The notes under the pieces were generated by a model. The model did no database searches and was not told where the DNA came from. It saw only the letters and a list, made by a program, of their open reading frames with translations. Positions 1-7,869 of a DNA stretch of 64,000 nucleotides are shown here, in pieces. Each line of letters starts with the position of its first letter. The first letter of the stretch is position 1. Location of the stretch: assembly GCA_001939945.1 (NCBI GenBank), contig MOEB01000014.1:43848-107847 (forward strand), in the 5' to 3' direction. The DNA is from Aerophototrophica crusticola. Its GTDB lineage: Bacteria; Pseudomonadota; Alphaproteobacteria; Azospirillales; Azospirillaceae. The translations under genes and the position numbers were made by a program.

Positions 1-1281
1 CCCGAGGCGGCCCCGCGGGAGGCCCTGGCCGGGCTGGTGGAGGCGGGGCTGAAGCCCGTCTTCACCTCCGACGTCAAGCGCACCCTGCGCGTCACCAGCG
101 TCGGCGCGTCCCAGGTGGAGCTGGCCCTGGACGTGGGCGAGATCCGCACGCCGGAGGGCGCCACCCTGCCGGTGAGCGAGCTGGAGCTGGAGCTGAAGTC
201 CGGCACCGACCCGGTGGCCCTCTACGACCTGGCCCTGGCGCTCCACGGGGAGGTGCCGATGCGGCTGGAGACGCGGACCAAGTCCGCCCGCGGCTACGCC
301 CTGGCCGCCGGCACCGGCCCCACCTGGGCCAAGGCCGGCAAGCTGGAGATCAGCCCCGCCGACACGGTGGAGCAGGCCCTGGCCGCCATCGTCCGCCACT
401 GCCTGGGCCACATGCTGGCGAACGAGGCGGTGGCCCTGGCCGGGGAGCAGCCGGAGGGCATCCACCAGATGCGGGTGGCGCTGCGCCGCCTGCGCTCCGC
501 CTTCAGCCTGTTCAAGGGCCTGATCCCCGCCGATCAGGCCGCCACCCTGGGGCCGGAGGTCAAGTGGCTGGCCGACAGCTTCGGCCCGGCCCGCGACTGG
601 GACGTGTTCCTGGAAAGCCTGCTGGCCCCGGTGGAGGAGGCGTTCCCCGCCGACCCCGGCCTGTCCGCCCTGCGCCAGGCCGCCCTGCGTTGCCGGCATG
701 AGGGGTACGAGGAGGCCAAGGCCGCCATCCAGTCCCCCCGCTACACCACCCTGCTGCTGAAGCTGGGCGCCTGGGTGGATGGGCGCGGCTGGCGCGACCA
801 GCCGGTGAGCGAGGGGTCCGCCCGGCTGCTGCAACCCATCCTGGACCTGTCCGGCAGCCTGCTGGACAAGCGGCACAAGCAGGGCAGGAAGCGCGGCCGC
901 CACTTCGCGCGCCTGGACCCGGAGGCGCGGCACCAGCTCCGCATCGCCCTGAAGAAGCTGCGCTACGCGGCGGAGTTCTTCCGCGGCCTGTACGACCCCA
1001 AGCCGGTGAAGCGCTACCTGGAGGATCTGGCCGGCCTGCAGGAGGCGCTGGGCCATTTGCAGGACGTGGCCACGGTGGAGAAGCTGGTGGGACAGGTCCG
1101 CGACCGGCTGGGGGCCGAGGCCCCCCTGGGCTGGGAACAGGGCGCCGGCCTGGTCATGGGCTGGCACGGCCGCGGCCTGCGCGACCAGGAACCCGCCATC
1201 GTCCGCGACTGGGAAGCCTTCGCCGACACCAAGCCCTTCTGGAAGGGGCCGAAGGACAAGGACTTCGACCCGGTGATCTGA
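1..1281 (+). CDS. CYTH-CHAD domain protein, 5' end outside window
   Basis: The frame is open to the first base of the window, so the N-terminus is missing; a GTG at 37 is only an internal candidate. The visible part starts inside a CYTH (triphosphate tunnel) domain, with the ELELELKSG strand that supplies acidic metal ligands. A CHAD helical domain follows, recognised by two His-rich repeats, HQMRVALRRLR and later RHQLRIALKKLRY, whose basic surface is thought to bind polyphosphate. CYTH-CHAD fusions are usually inorganic triphosphatases or polyphosphate-associated proteins (ygiF-like). Substrate cannot be decided from sequence. Codon use matches the neighbours. Confidence 0.9.
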   Translation, partial: PEAAPREALAGLVEAGLKPVFTSDVKRTLRVTSVGASQVELALDVGEIRTPEGATLPVSELELELKSGTDPVALYDLALALHGEVPMRLETRTKSARGYALAAGTGPTWAKAGKLEISPADTVEQALAAIVRHCLGHMLANEAVALAGEQPEGIHQMRVALRRLRSAFSLFKGLIPADQAATLGPEVKWLADSFGPARDWDVFLESLLAPVEEAFPADPGLSALRQAALRCRHEGYEEAKAAIQSPRYTTLLLKLGAWVDGRGWRDQPVSEGSARLLQPILDLSGSLLDKRHKQGRKRGRHFARLDPEARHQLRIALKKLRYAAEFFRGLYDPKPVKRYLEDLAGLQEALGHLQDVATVEKLVGQVRDRLGAEAPLGWEQGAGLVMGWHGRGLRDQEPAIVRDWEAFADTKPFWKGPKDKDFDPVI

Positions 1282-1305
1282 CGGGCCTCCCGGCGTGGGG
1301 CCCAT

Positions 1306-1410
1306 CACACGGACGGCACGGACACTCCACGGACGACACGGACCTGGCGCTTGCGCCGCAGGCATTTGGCCTTGTCCGTGCGGTCCGTGCCCTTGTCCGT
1401 GTCGTCCGTG
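1306..1410. repeat. Inverted array of ACGGAC / GTCCGT hexamers
   Basis: Four ACGGAC units at 1309, 1318, 1329 and 1338 are mirrored by four GTCCGT units at 1374, 1383, 1395 and 1404. Around 1346-1357 there is a small GGCGC-TT-GCGCC hairpin. The unit spacings are 9, 11 and 9 on the left and 9, 12 and 9 on the right. The whole array can fold into one long cruciform or RNA stem between the CYTH-CHAD gene and the parA-like gene. It could be a terminator, an mRNA-stabilising element, or a binding site for the ParA partner; nothing in the sequence decides this. Confidence 0.7.
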
Positions 1411-1527
1411 TCCATGGCTCCGCCGGTCACGCCGGCCATCCCGATCCGGCGCAGACAACCCCTTGTCGCCGCACCGATACTCCGCCACTCTCCCCCCGCA
1501 ACTCCTCCCGCCCCCGGTTCCCTCCCC

Positions 1528-2154
1528 ATGCTCTCCGTCCTTGTCAGCAACGTGAAGGGTGGCGTCGGTAAGACGACCATCTCCACCCACATCGCCGCCG
1601 CCCTGGCCGCGGAGGGGCGCCGCACCGCGCTGGCGGAGGTGGACAAGCAGAAATCCTCCCTGGGCTGGCTGTCCCGCCGCCCGGCCACCGCCAGGCCCAT
1701 CCTGGGGCTGGACTGGACGAAGGAGCTGTCGGACGTGCCCAAGGGCATCGAGGCGCTGGTGATCGACGCGCCCGCCGCCATGAAGCAGAAGGACGTGGAG
1801 GACCTGGTCAAGCTGGCGGACGTGGTCGTCCTGCCCGTCCTGCCCGGCGCCTTCGACGAGGCGGCGACGGAGCGTTTCCTGAAGAAGCTGGACGAGCTGA
1901 AGGCCATCCGCAAGGCGCGCATCCCGGTGGCCGTGGTGGGCAACCGCCTGCGCCCCCGCACAAAGTCCGCGGACCGGCTGGACAGCTTCCTGGGCGGGGT
2001 CGGCCACACGGTGGTGGCCCGCCTGCGCGACAGCCAGATCTACCCCGACCTGGCCGCCACCGGCCAAGCCCTGTTCGACCTGACCACCAAGCGCGCCGCG
2101 GAGGTCAAGGCCGACTGGGACCCGCTGCTGGCCTTCATCCGCAAGGCGGGGTGA
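1528..2154 (+). CDS. ParA-family ATPase (orphan)
   Basis: 208-aa P-loop ATPase. The deviant Walker A motif KGGVGKTT lies at residues 10-17 with the signature first lysine, the A' Asp is near residue 39 and the Walker B Asp near 80. These are hallmarks of the ParA/MinD superfamily, which uses ATP-driven dimerisation to position DNA or protein cargo. The protein is short, with no N-terminal HTH, and no parB-like gene or MinE is adjacent, so it is an orphan whose cargo is unknown. An upstream in-frame extension exists, but ATG 1528 places the P-loop at the usual N-terminal position. The gene downstream is convergent. Confidence 0.88.
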   Translation: MLSVLVSNVKGGVGKTTISTHIAAALAAEGRRTALAEVDKQKSSLGWLSRRPATARPILGLDWTKELSDVPKGIEALVIDAPAAMKQKDVEDLVKLADVVVLPVLPGAFDEAATERFLKKLDELKAIRKARIPVAVVGNRLRPRTKSADRLDSFLGGVGHTVVARLRDSQIYPDLAATGQALFDLTTKRAAEVKADWDPLLAFIRKAG

Positions 2155-2160
2155 CGGGCG

Positions 2161-2916
2161 TCACCGTTTCCCCGGCACCCGCAGGGCCGCATAGACGTCC
2201 CCTCCCCCGTCCTCCAGCGGCCGGCGGGCGAGCCATGTCGCCATCTCCGTCGGCCCCAGCCAGAACCGGTGCTCCCAGGTGAAGCCCTCCCCCCGGCAGG
2301 CGTTGAACCGGTAGGGCGCCAGCGCCGCCAGCCGCCAGACGCAGTCCACCGCCGCCCGCGGCGTCTCCGGCAGGTATTCGAAGGACAGGGCGGGCACGGC
2401 ATAGGTCAGGCCCGCCAGCACCTCCGCCTCGAACCCTTCCACGTCCACCTTGATGAAACTGGGCACGCCATGGGCCCGGATCAGCGCGTCAAGGCTGCTG
2501 ACCCGCACCGCCACCCCTTCGTCCCACCGTTCGCCCGGAAAGCGGGGGGAGGCGGCGACGGTCCCGGCCCAGTCCGGGGACAGGGTGGACAAGGTGGGGT
2601 TGGCGCGGTTCACCCGCAGGGTCGCCTCCCCCTCCGCGGCCCCCAGGGCGCAGTCCAGCACGGTGACCTTGCGGTCGAGCCGGTTCAGCAGCCGGAGCAG
2701 CCGGGCCAGGTGCGGCTGCGGCTCCACCGCCACCACCCGGGCGCCCAGGGAACGGAAGGCCGCCACCCGGTCGCCCACATGGGCGCCCACGTCGATGGCC
2801 AGCTCACCCCGCGCCACGAACTGGCCATAGAACCGGGCCATCCGCCTGACCCGGCCGGGCCGCAGGCGGTAGATGGCAAGGGAACGGAGAACGCCGGTCA
2901 GCCGGGCAAGGTCCAT
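2161..2916 (-). CDS. FkbM-family SAM methyltransferase
   Basis: 251 aa. SAM motif I is DVGAHVGD at residues 42-49, the acidic strand-2 motif VVAVEPQP follows near 61-68, and the FkbM hallmark KVDVEG is at 156-161, so this is a class I methyltransferase of the FkbM family. Members usually O-methylate polyketides or, in Gram-negatives, sugars of surface polysaccharide; the substrate here is unknown. The gene stands alone, divergent from the EamA transporter with 75 bp between them and convergent with the ParA gene (6 bp apart). Confidence 0.9.
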   Translation of the reverse strand: MDLARLTGVLRSLAIYRLRPGRVRRMARFYGQFVARGELAIDVGAHVGDRVAAFRSLGARVVAVEPQPHLARLLRLLNRLDRKVTVLDCALGAAEGEATLRVNRANPTLSTLSPDWAGTVAASPRFPGERWDEGVAVRVSSLDALIRAHGVPSFIKVDVEGFEAEVLAGLTYAVPALSFEYLPETPRAAVDCVWRLAALAPYRFNACRGEGFTWEHRFWLGPTEMATWLARRPLEDGGGDVYAALRVPGKR

Positions 2917-2991
2917 GCAGGGCTCCCATCCCCGGGGTCGGGGCGGAGAACCCTAGCCCAAACCGTTCGCCGGGCGTAGCTTCCCGGCGCC

Positions 2992-3900
2992 ATGCCCGAT
3001 CCCGCCCCCCGCAAGCCCTTGTCCGTGAACCTGCGCGGCGCCCTGTGGATGCTGCTGGCCGCGTTCGGCTTCGCCTGCATGGGCGCCCTGGTCAAGCTGC
3101 TGGGCGGCCGGCTGGACGCCATGCAGATCGCCTTCTTCCGCGCCCTCATCGGCGTGCTGGCGGTGCTGCCCTTCATCGCCCGGGCCGGGTGGCAGACCGC
3201 CATCCCGCAATACCCGCTGCGCCACCTGTCCCGCGCCGCCACAGGGCTGGCGGCGGTCGTCACCGGCTTCTACGCCATCACCCACCTGCCGCTCGCCACC
3301 TCCACCGCCCTCAGCTTCGCCCAGCCCCTGTTCATGATCGTCCTGGCCGTCCTGTTCCTGGGCGAGCCGGTGCGCTGGCGGCGCTGGACGGCCACGCTGG
3401 TGGGGTTCGGCGGGGTGGTGCTGATGCTGCGGCCGGGGGTGGGGGACATCCATCCGGCCATGCTGGCGGCCCTGGCCAACGCCGCCTTCGTCGCCATGTC
3501 CGCCGCCCAGGTGAAGGCCATGCCGGGGCAGGAGCGGGACCTGACCCTGCTGCTGAGCTTCGCCAGCATCTCCACCCTGGCCCTCTCCCTCCCCGCCTTC
3601 CTCGCTTGGCAGGACCCGACACGGGGGGAGTGGGCGCTGCTGGTCCTGATGGGGCTGCTGGGCGTCAGCAGCCAGGCGGCGGTGATCCGCAGCTACCGGG
3701 TGGGGGCGGAGGCCACCTTCGTCGCCCCCTTCGACTATGTCCGCCTGCTGTTCGCCACGGGCTTCGGCTTCCTGCTGTTCGCGGAGGTGCCGGACGCCTA
3801 TGTCTTCGCCGGCGCCGCGCTGATCATCGGCTCGGCGATCTACATCGCGCGCCGGGGTGCCAGCGTGGGCGCCAAGCCGGTGAAGGTGGAAGATGTCTGA
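2992..3900 (+). CDS. EamA/DMT-family permease
   Basis: 302-aa inner-membrane protein with about ten hydrophobic segments in two internally similar halves, the normal layout of the drug/metabolite transporter superfamily (two EamA domains). Typical members export amino acids, metabolites or act as riboflavin/sugar transporters; the substrate cannot be read from sequence. ATG 2992 is the first start after the short divergent intergenic region. An aminotransferase gene lies 72 bp downstream on the same strand, so the two may be co-transcribed and an amino-acid-like substrate is conceivable. Confidence 0.88.
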   Translation: MPDPAPRKPLSVNLRGALWMLLAAFGFACMGALVKLLGGRLDAMQIAFFRALIGVLAVLPFIARAGWQTAIPQYPLRHLSRAATGLAAVVTGFYAITHLPLATSTALSFAQPLFMIVLAVLFLGEPVRWRRWTATLVGFGGVVLMLRPGVGDIHPAMLAALANAAFVAMSAAQVKAMPGQERDLTLLLSFASISTLALSLPAFLAWQDPTRGEWALLVLMGLLGVSSQAAVIRSYRVGAEATFVAPFDYVRLLFATGFGFLLFAEVPDAYVFAGAALIIGSAIYIARRGASVGAKPVKVEDV

Positions 3901-3972
3901 CCGCGCGCTTGCCCCAAACCCCCAGCCTGGGCCAGAAGAGTGGCCGCAACGGGAACTGGGGGAAACGGGACC

Positions 3973-5163
3973 ATGGTGACGGAAGCGCATGACGGGCTGT
4001 TCGGCCGGCTCCAGGAACAGCCGGCGGACCCGCTGTTGGCCCTGATCGGCCTGTTCCGCGACGACCCGCGCACGGACAAGATCGACCTGGGCGTGGGCGT
4101 CTACCGTGACGCCCAGGGCCGCACCCCCGTCCCCCGCGCCGTCAAGGCGGCGGAGCGGCGGCTGCTGGAAACCCAAGGCTCCAAGTCCTACCTGGGCCCC
4201 GCCGGCGACACCGGTTTCGTCGCCCGAATCGGCGCGGTGGCGCTTGGCGAGTCGCTGGCCCGCGACCCCCGGCTGGTCGGCCTGCAATCCCCCGGCGGCA
4301 CCGGCGCCCTGCGACTGGCGGCGGAGCTGGTGGCCGCGGCCAAGCCCGGCGCCACCGTCTGGCTTGGCACGCCCACCTGGCCCAACCACCCGCCCCTCAT
4401 GGCCGCCGCGGGCCTGCAGGTGGAGACCTACCGCCATTACGACCCCGCCACCGGCGGCGTGCGGTTCGATGAGCTGATGTCCGCCCTGGGCAAGGCGCAG
4501 GCGAGCGACGTGGCCGTGCTGCACGGCTGCTGCCACAACCCCAGCGGCGCCGACCTGGACGAGGGCCAGTGGAGGGAGGTGGCGGCCCTGCTGTCCACCC
4601 GCGGCGTGCTGCCCATCGTGGATCTGGCCTACCAGGGACTGGGCGACGGGCTGGAGCCCGATGCCCGGGGCGCCCGGATCGTGGCCGAGGCCTGCCCGGA
4701 GATGCTGCTGGCCTATTCCTGCGACAAGAACTTCGGCGTCTACCGCGACCGGGTGGGCGCCCTGTTCCTGCTGGCTAGGGATGCCGACACGGCGCGGCGC
4801 GCCAACTCCGTCCTGCACGCCCTGGCCCGGGCCAACTGGTCCATGCCGCCCGACCATGGCGCCGCCGCCGTGCGTCTGGTGCTGGAGGACGAAGCCCTAA
4901 CCGCCGATTGGAAGGCGGAACTGGATGAGATGTGCGCCCGCATCGGTGCCGTCCGCGCGTCCCTGGCCGCCCAGTCGCCCAAGCTGGCGGCGGTGGCCAG
5001 GCAGCGCGGCCTGTTCAGCCTGCTGCCCGTCAGCCCGGAGGGCGTGGCCAGGCTGCGCGCGGAGCACGGCATCTACATGGCCCCGTCCGGCCGCGCCAAC
5101 CTGGCCGGCCTGGCGCTGGGGGACGTGCCGCGGGTGGCGGCGGCGATCGCCGAACTGGGCTGA
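3973..5163 (+). CDS. Aspartate/aromatic-type aminotransferase (class I)
   Basis: 396-aa PLP enzyme of the AspC/TyrB subgroup. Visible family motifs are KIDLGVGVYRD near the N-terminus, CHNPSGADL, VDLAYQGLGDG, and the Schiff-base lysine in CDKNFGVYRDRVG (Lys252). It transfers an amino group between aspartate or aromatic amino acids and 2-oxoglutarate in the cytoplasm. ATG 3973 is preferred over a GTG at 3940 because the conserved N-terminus begins just after it and a purine-rich GGGGGAAACGGG stretch precedes it. The SDR gene follows 28 bp downstream. Aromatic versus aspartate preference is not decidable by eye. Confidence 0.93.
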   Translation: MVTEAHDGLFGRLQEQPADPLLALIGLFRDDPRTDKIDLGVGVYRDAQGRTPVPRAVKAAERRLLETQGSKSYLGPAGDTGFVARIGAVALGESLARDPRLVGLQSPGGTGALRLAAELVAAAKPGATVWLGTPTWPNHPPLMAAAGLQVETYRHYDPATGGVRFDELMSALGKAQASDVAVLHGCCHNPSGADLDEGQWREVAALLSTRGVLPIVDLAYQGLGDGLEPDARGARIVAEACPEMLLAYSCDKNFGVYRDRVGALFLLARDADTARRANSVLHALARANWSMPPDHGAAAVRLVLEDEALTADWKAELDEMCARIGAVRASLAAQSPKLAAVARQRGLFSLLPVSPEGVARLRAEHGIYMAPSGRANLAGLALGDVPRVAAAIAELG

Positions 5164-5191
5164 ACGAAGAACCGAAGGGGGAGGGTGCATC

Positions 5192-5863
5192 ATGAAGGTC
5201 ATCGTGACGGGCGGGTTCGGCGCCCTGGGCCGGGCGGTGGGCGCGGCGTTCCTGGGCCAGGGCGCGCAGGTGGCCCTGGTGGACCGGTCCCCGGCGCCGG
5301 ACGGCCTGCCCGACGGCGCCAAGCCCCTGGGCGGCTTCGACCTGGCCGACCCCGCCGGGGCGGAAGCCGCGGCCCAGGCGGCGGTGGCCGCGCTGGGCGG
5401 GCTGGACGTGCTGGTGAACGTGGCCGGCACCTTCCGGTGGGAGACGGTGGCCGACGGCAGCCCGGACAGCTGGGCCTTCCTGCACGCCGCCAACCTGTCC
5501 ACCTGCCTGAACATGAGCCGCGCCTGCCTGCCCCGCCTGGGGGCCGGCGGGGCCATCGTGAACATCGGCGCCAACGGGGCCCTGTCCGCCGGCACCGGCA
5601 TGGGCGCATACGCCGCGTCCAAATCCGCCGTCCACCGCCTGACCGAGGCCCTGGCGGCGGAGCAGAAGGGCCGGGGGATCCGGGTCAACGCCGTGCTGCC
5701 CGGCATCATCGACACCCCCGCCAACCGCAAGGACATGCCGGATGCCGACCCCGCCGGCTGGACCAGCCCCGCCGCCATCGCCGACGTGATCCTGTTCCTC
5801 GCCTCCCCCCAATCCCGCGCCATCACCGGCGCCCTGGTCCCGGTGACCGCGGCGGCACGGTGA
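5192..5863 (+). CDS. Short-chain dehydrogenase/reductase
   Basis: 223-aa classical SDR. The nucleotide-binding GGFGALG is at the N-terminus, the NVAG strand-4 motif is present, and the active site is Tyr140-x3-Lys144 in YAASK. ATG 5192 is preceded by the strong Shine-Dalgarno GGGGGAGG. The gene sits 28 bp behind the aminotransferase and is probably in the same transcript. The C-terminal half is short compared with the usual 250 aa. Substrate unknown. Confidence 0.92.
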   Translation: MKVIVTGGFGALGRAVGAAFLGQGAQVALVDRSPAPDGLPDGAKPLGGFDLADPAGAEAAAQAAVAALGGLDVLVNVAGTFRWETVADGSPDSWAFLHAANLSTCLNMSRACLPRLGAGGAIVNIGANGALSAGTGMGAYAASKSAVHRLTEALAAEQKGRGIRVNAVLPGIIDTPANRKDMPDADPAGWTSPAAIADVILFLASPQSRAITGALVPVTAAAR

Positions 5864-6030
5864 GACTTTCCCTCGCCCGGGGGGGAGGGCACCGCTCCGG
5901 CCCTCCGCGCCTTCTGCGTTCAATGGACCCGCCGCGACCATTCCCCCTTTCCCCTGTTGAGCGCATTCCCAGGGGCCGGCCCGAACCCAGGTGGTAAGGT
6001 GCGGCCACATGAAGGACGTCGGAGCGACCC

Positions 6031-6930
6031 TTGGATCGGTTCCATGAGTTGGAGGTGTTCCTGGCCGTGGCCGACGCGGGCAGCTTCGCCAAGGCGGGCC
6101 TGCGCCTGCGCATCAGCCCCCCGGCGGTGACAAGGGCCGTGTCGGCGTTGGAGGACCGGCTGGGCGTCCGCCTGTTCAACCGCACCACCCGCAGCCTGTC
6201 CCTAACCGATGCCGGCGCCCGCTTCCTGGAGAACGCCCGCCGCCTGATGGGGGAATGGGAAACCGCCGAGCGCGAGGCGGCGGGGGAGGCGGCGGAGCCG
6301 TCCGGCCACCTGGCCCTTACCGCCTCCGTCACCATGGGCCGCGGCCTGCTGGCCCCCATCGTCAGCGCCTTCCTGGCGGCGCACCCGAAGGTCACCGCGT
6401 CGGTCCTGCTGCTGGACCGGGTGGTGAATTTGGTGGAGGAAGGGCTGGACGTGGCCCTGCGGGTGGGGGCGCTGCCCGACAGCACCCTGGTGGCCCGCCG
6501 GGTGGGCATGGTCCGCCGCGTCCTGGTGGCCAGCCCCGCCTACCTTGACCGTCACGGCACGCCGCGCCAGCCGTCGGACCTGAAATCCCACGCCGTCATC
6601 GCCTTCACCGGCCTGATGCCCAACCGGGAATGGCGATACCTCGCCGGCCCAAACAACGGGCACGTGGCCCTGGCCCCACGGCTGGAGATCAACGACGCCG
6701 GCGCCGCCCTGGCCGCGGCCGAACGGGGGGAAGGCATCACCATCGGCCTGTCCTACATGGTGGGGGAGGCCATGTCCCAAGGCCGCCTGCTGCCCTTGCT
6801 GGACGAGTTCACCCTGCCCCCGGTCCCGGTCCAGCTCGTCTACCCCCAATCCCGCCTGGTCGCCCCCAAGGTCCGCGCCTTCGTGGACTTCGCCGCGCCG
6901 AGGGTGAGGGAGGTACTGGAGGGGTTGTGA
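6031..6930 (+). CDS. LysR-family transcriptional regulator
   Basis: 299 aa. An N-terminal winged HTH of LysR type (residues about 1-60: ELEVFLAVADAGSFAKAG and ALEDRLGVRLFNRTTRSL) is followed by a substrate-binding domain. The start is TTG at 6031, giving MDRFHELEVFL; a nearby ATG at 6009 is out of frame, and GGAG lies upstream of the TTG. LysR proteins usually control a divergent or nearby gene, but no divergent gene exists here, so the target may be distant or the preceding SDR/aminotransferase pair. Confidence 0.92.
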   Translation: MDRFHELEVFLAVADAGSFAKAGLRLRISPPAVTRAVSALEDRLGVRLFNRTTRSLSLTDAGARFLENARRLMGEWETAEREAAGEAAEPSGHLALTASVTMGRGLLAPIVSAFLAAHPKVTASVLLLDRVVNLVEEGLDVALRVGALPDSTLVARRVGMVRRVLVASPAYLDRHGTPRQPSDLKSHAVIAFTGLMPNREWRYLAGPNNGHVALAPRLEINDAGAALAAAERGEGITIGLSYMVGEAMSQGRLLPLLDEFTLPPVPVQLVYPQSRLVAPKVRAFVDFAAPRVREVLEGL

Positions 6931-7000
6931 GATCCGCCTCCTCTCTGTCATCCCCGCGATGGCGTGAAGGCGCTAAGTCACCCGGCGTTGAAGCTTTTGT

Positions 7001-7034
7001 TTCCCCCGCGAAGGAAAACACCTTCGCGGGGGAA
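7001..7034. repeat. Perfect 14-bp hairpin between lysR and gbsR-like genes
   Basis: TTCCCCCGCGAAGG at 7001-7014 and its exact reverse complement at 7021-7034 enclose an AAAACA loop. No T-run follows on either side, so it is not a textbook Rho-independent terminator, though it sits in a plausible place for the end of the lysR transcript. The 353-bp gap 6931-7283 holds this hairpin, the operator-like palindrome at 7244-7261 and nothing else I recognise. Confidence 0.75.
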
Positions 7035-7243
7035 GCCGTAGTGCTTGGCATAGACGGTTCGGCCCTGTTCCAAAGCCGATTTCCTTCGCGACGATGACGG
7101 GCGGTGTGAGGTGAGGGCGAAGGCAGCCCCCCTCGGCCGCCTCACGCGCCGACAGCCCCCCGCTACCCAGCTCACAACCAATCACTGACCGAACCATGCG
7201 ACAGGGCAACGCATGGTCGGGCACGCCATCCCCGCTTATGTAT

Positions 7244-7261
7244 TTTCAGAAATTTCTGAAA
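7244..7261. promoter_or_regulatory. 18-bp perfect palindrome, probable operator
   Basis: TTTCAGAAATTTCTGAAA is a perfect palindrome, unusually AT-rich for this DNA, centred 31 bp upstream of the ATG of the GbsR/MarR-type regulator that heads the cydAB operon. Dimeric winged-helix regulators of this class bind such palindromes in their own promoters, so autoregulation is the simplest reading. That is inference from position and symmetry. Confidence 0.7.
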
Positions 7262-7283
7262 CCTGAGAAACCGCAGGCGCACC

Positions 7284-7865
7284 ATGGATTTGCCACCAAT
7301 CGTCCAGGCCTTCGTGCTGCATTTCGGGGAGATGGGAAGCCGGTGGGGCATCAACCGCACCGTCGGCCAGATCTATGCCCTGCTCTATGTCTCGCCGGAC
7401 CCGCTGACCGCGGACGACATGGTGGCGCGGCTAGGCTTCTCCCGCTCCAACGTCTCCATGGGGCTGAAGGAGCTGCAATCCTGGAACCTGGTGCGCTTGC
7501 AGCACCTGCCCGGCGACCGGCGGGACTATTTCAGCACCCCCGACGACGTCTGGCAGATCGTCCGCACCCTGGTGGAGGAGCGCAAGAAGCGGGAGGTGGA
7601 CCCCACCCTGTCCGTGCTGCGGGAGTTGCTGATGCAGACGCCCGCCAGCGCTGAGGAGCGCCATGCCCAGGACCGGATGCGGGAGATGCACCATCTGATC
7701 GAGCTGCTGTGCGGCTGGTACGACGACGTGCGCCGGCTGGAGACGGAGCGGCTGGTCCAGCTGCTGACCCTGGGTGCCAAGGTCCAGAAGATCCTGGAGG
7801 TCAAGGACCGGCTGTTCGCCCTGCCCGGCGGGAAGGGCAAGGACAAGGCTGGGAAGGAGGGCTGA
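7284..7865 (+). CDS. GbsR/MarR-type regulator of the bd oxidase operon
   Basis: 193-aa winged-HTH protein. Residues about 15-85 form the DNA-binding core (WGINRTVGQIYALLYV, then a recognition helix around FSRSNVSMGLKELQ and a wing with LPGDRRDYFST), followed by a long charged, probably coiled-coil C-terminal region and a Lys-rich tail. This matches the GbsR branch of MarR proteins often found directly upstream of cytochrome bd genes. cydA starts 4 bp after its stop, so it is cotranscribed with the genes it presumably controls. The palindrome at 7244-7261 is its likely operator. The signal it senses is unknown. Confidence 0.88.
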   Translation: MDLPPIVQAFVLHFGEMGSRWGINRTVGQIYALLYVSPDPLTADDMVARLGFSRSNVSMGLKELQSWNLVRLQHLPGDRRDYFSTPDDVWQIVRTLVEERKKREVDPTLSVLRELLMQTPASAEERHAQDRMREMHHLIELLCGWYDDVRRLETERLVQLLTLGAKVQKILEVKDRLFALPGGKGKDKAGKEG

Positions 7866-7869
7866 AGCC

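Noticed and set aside
2953..4857. Very long minus-strand frame of over 600 codons
   Set aside because: It is Gly/Gln/His/Arg-rich antisense shadow of the EamA and aminotransferase genes; the plus-strand frames carry clear motifs.
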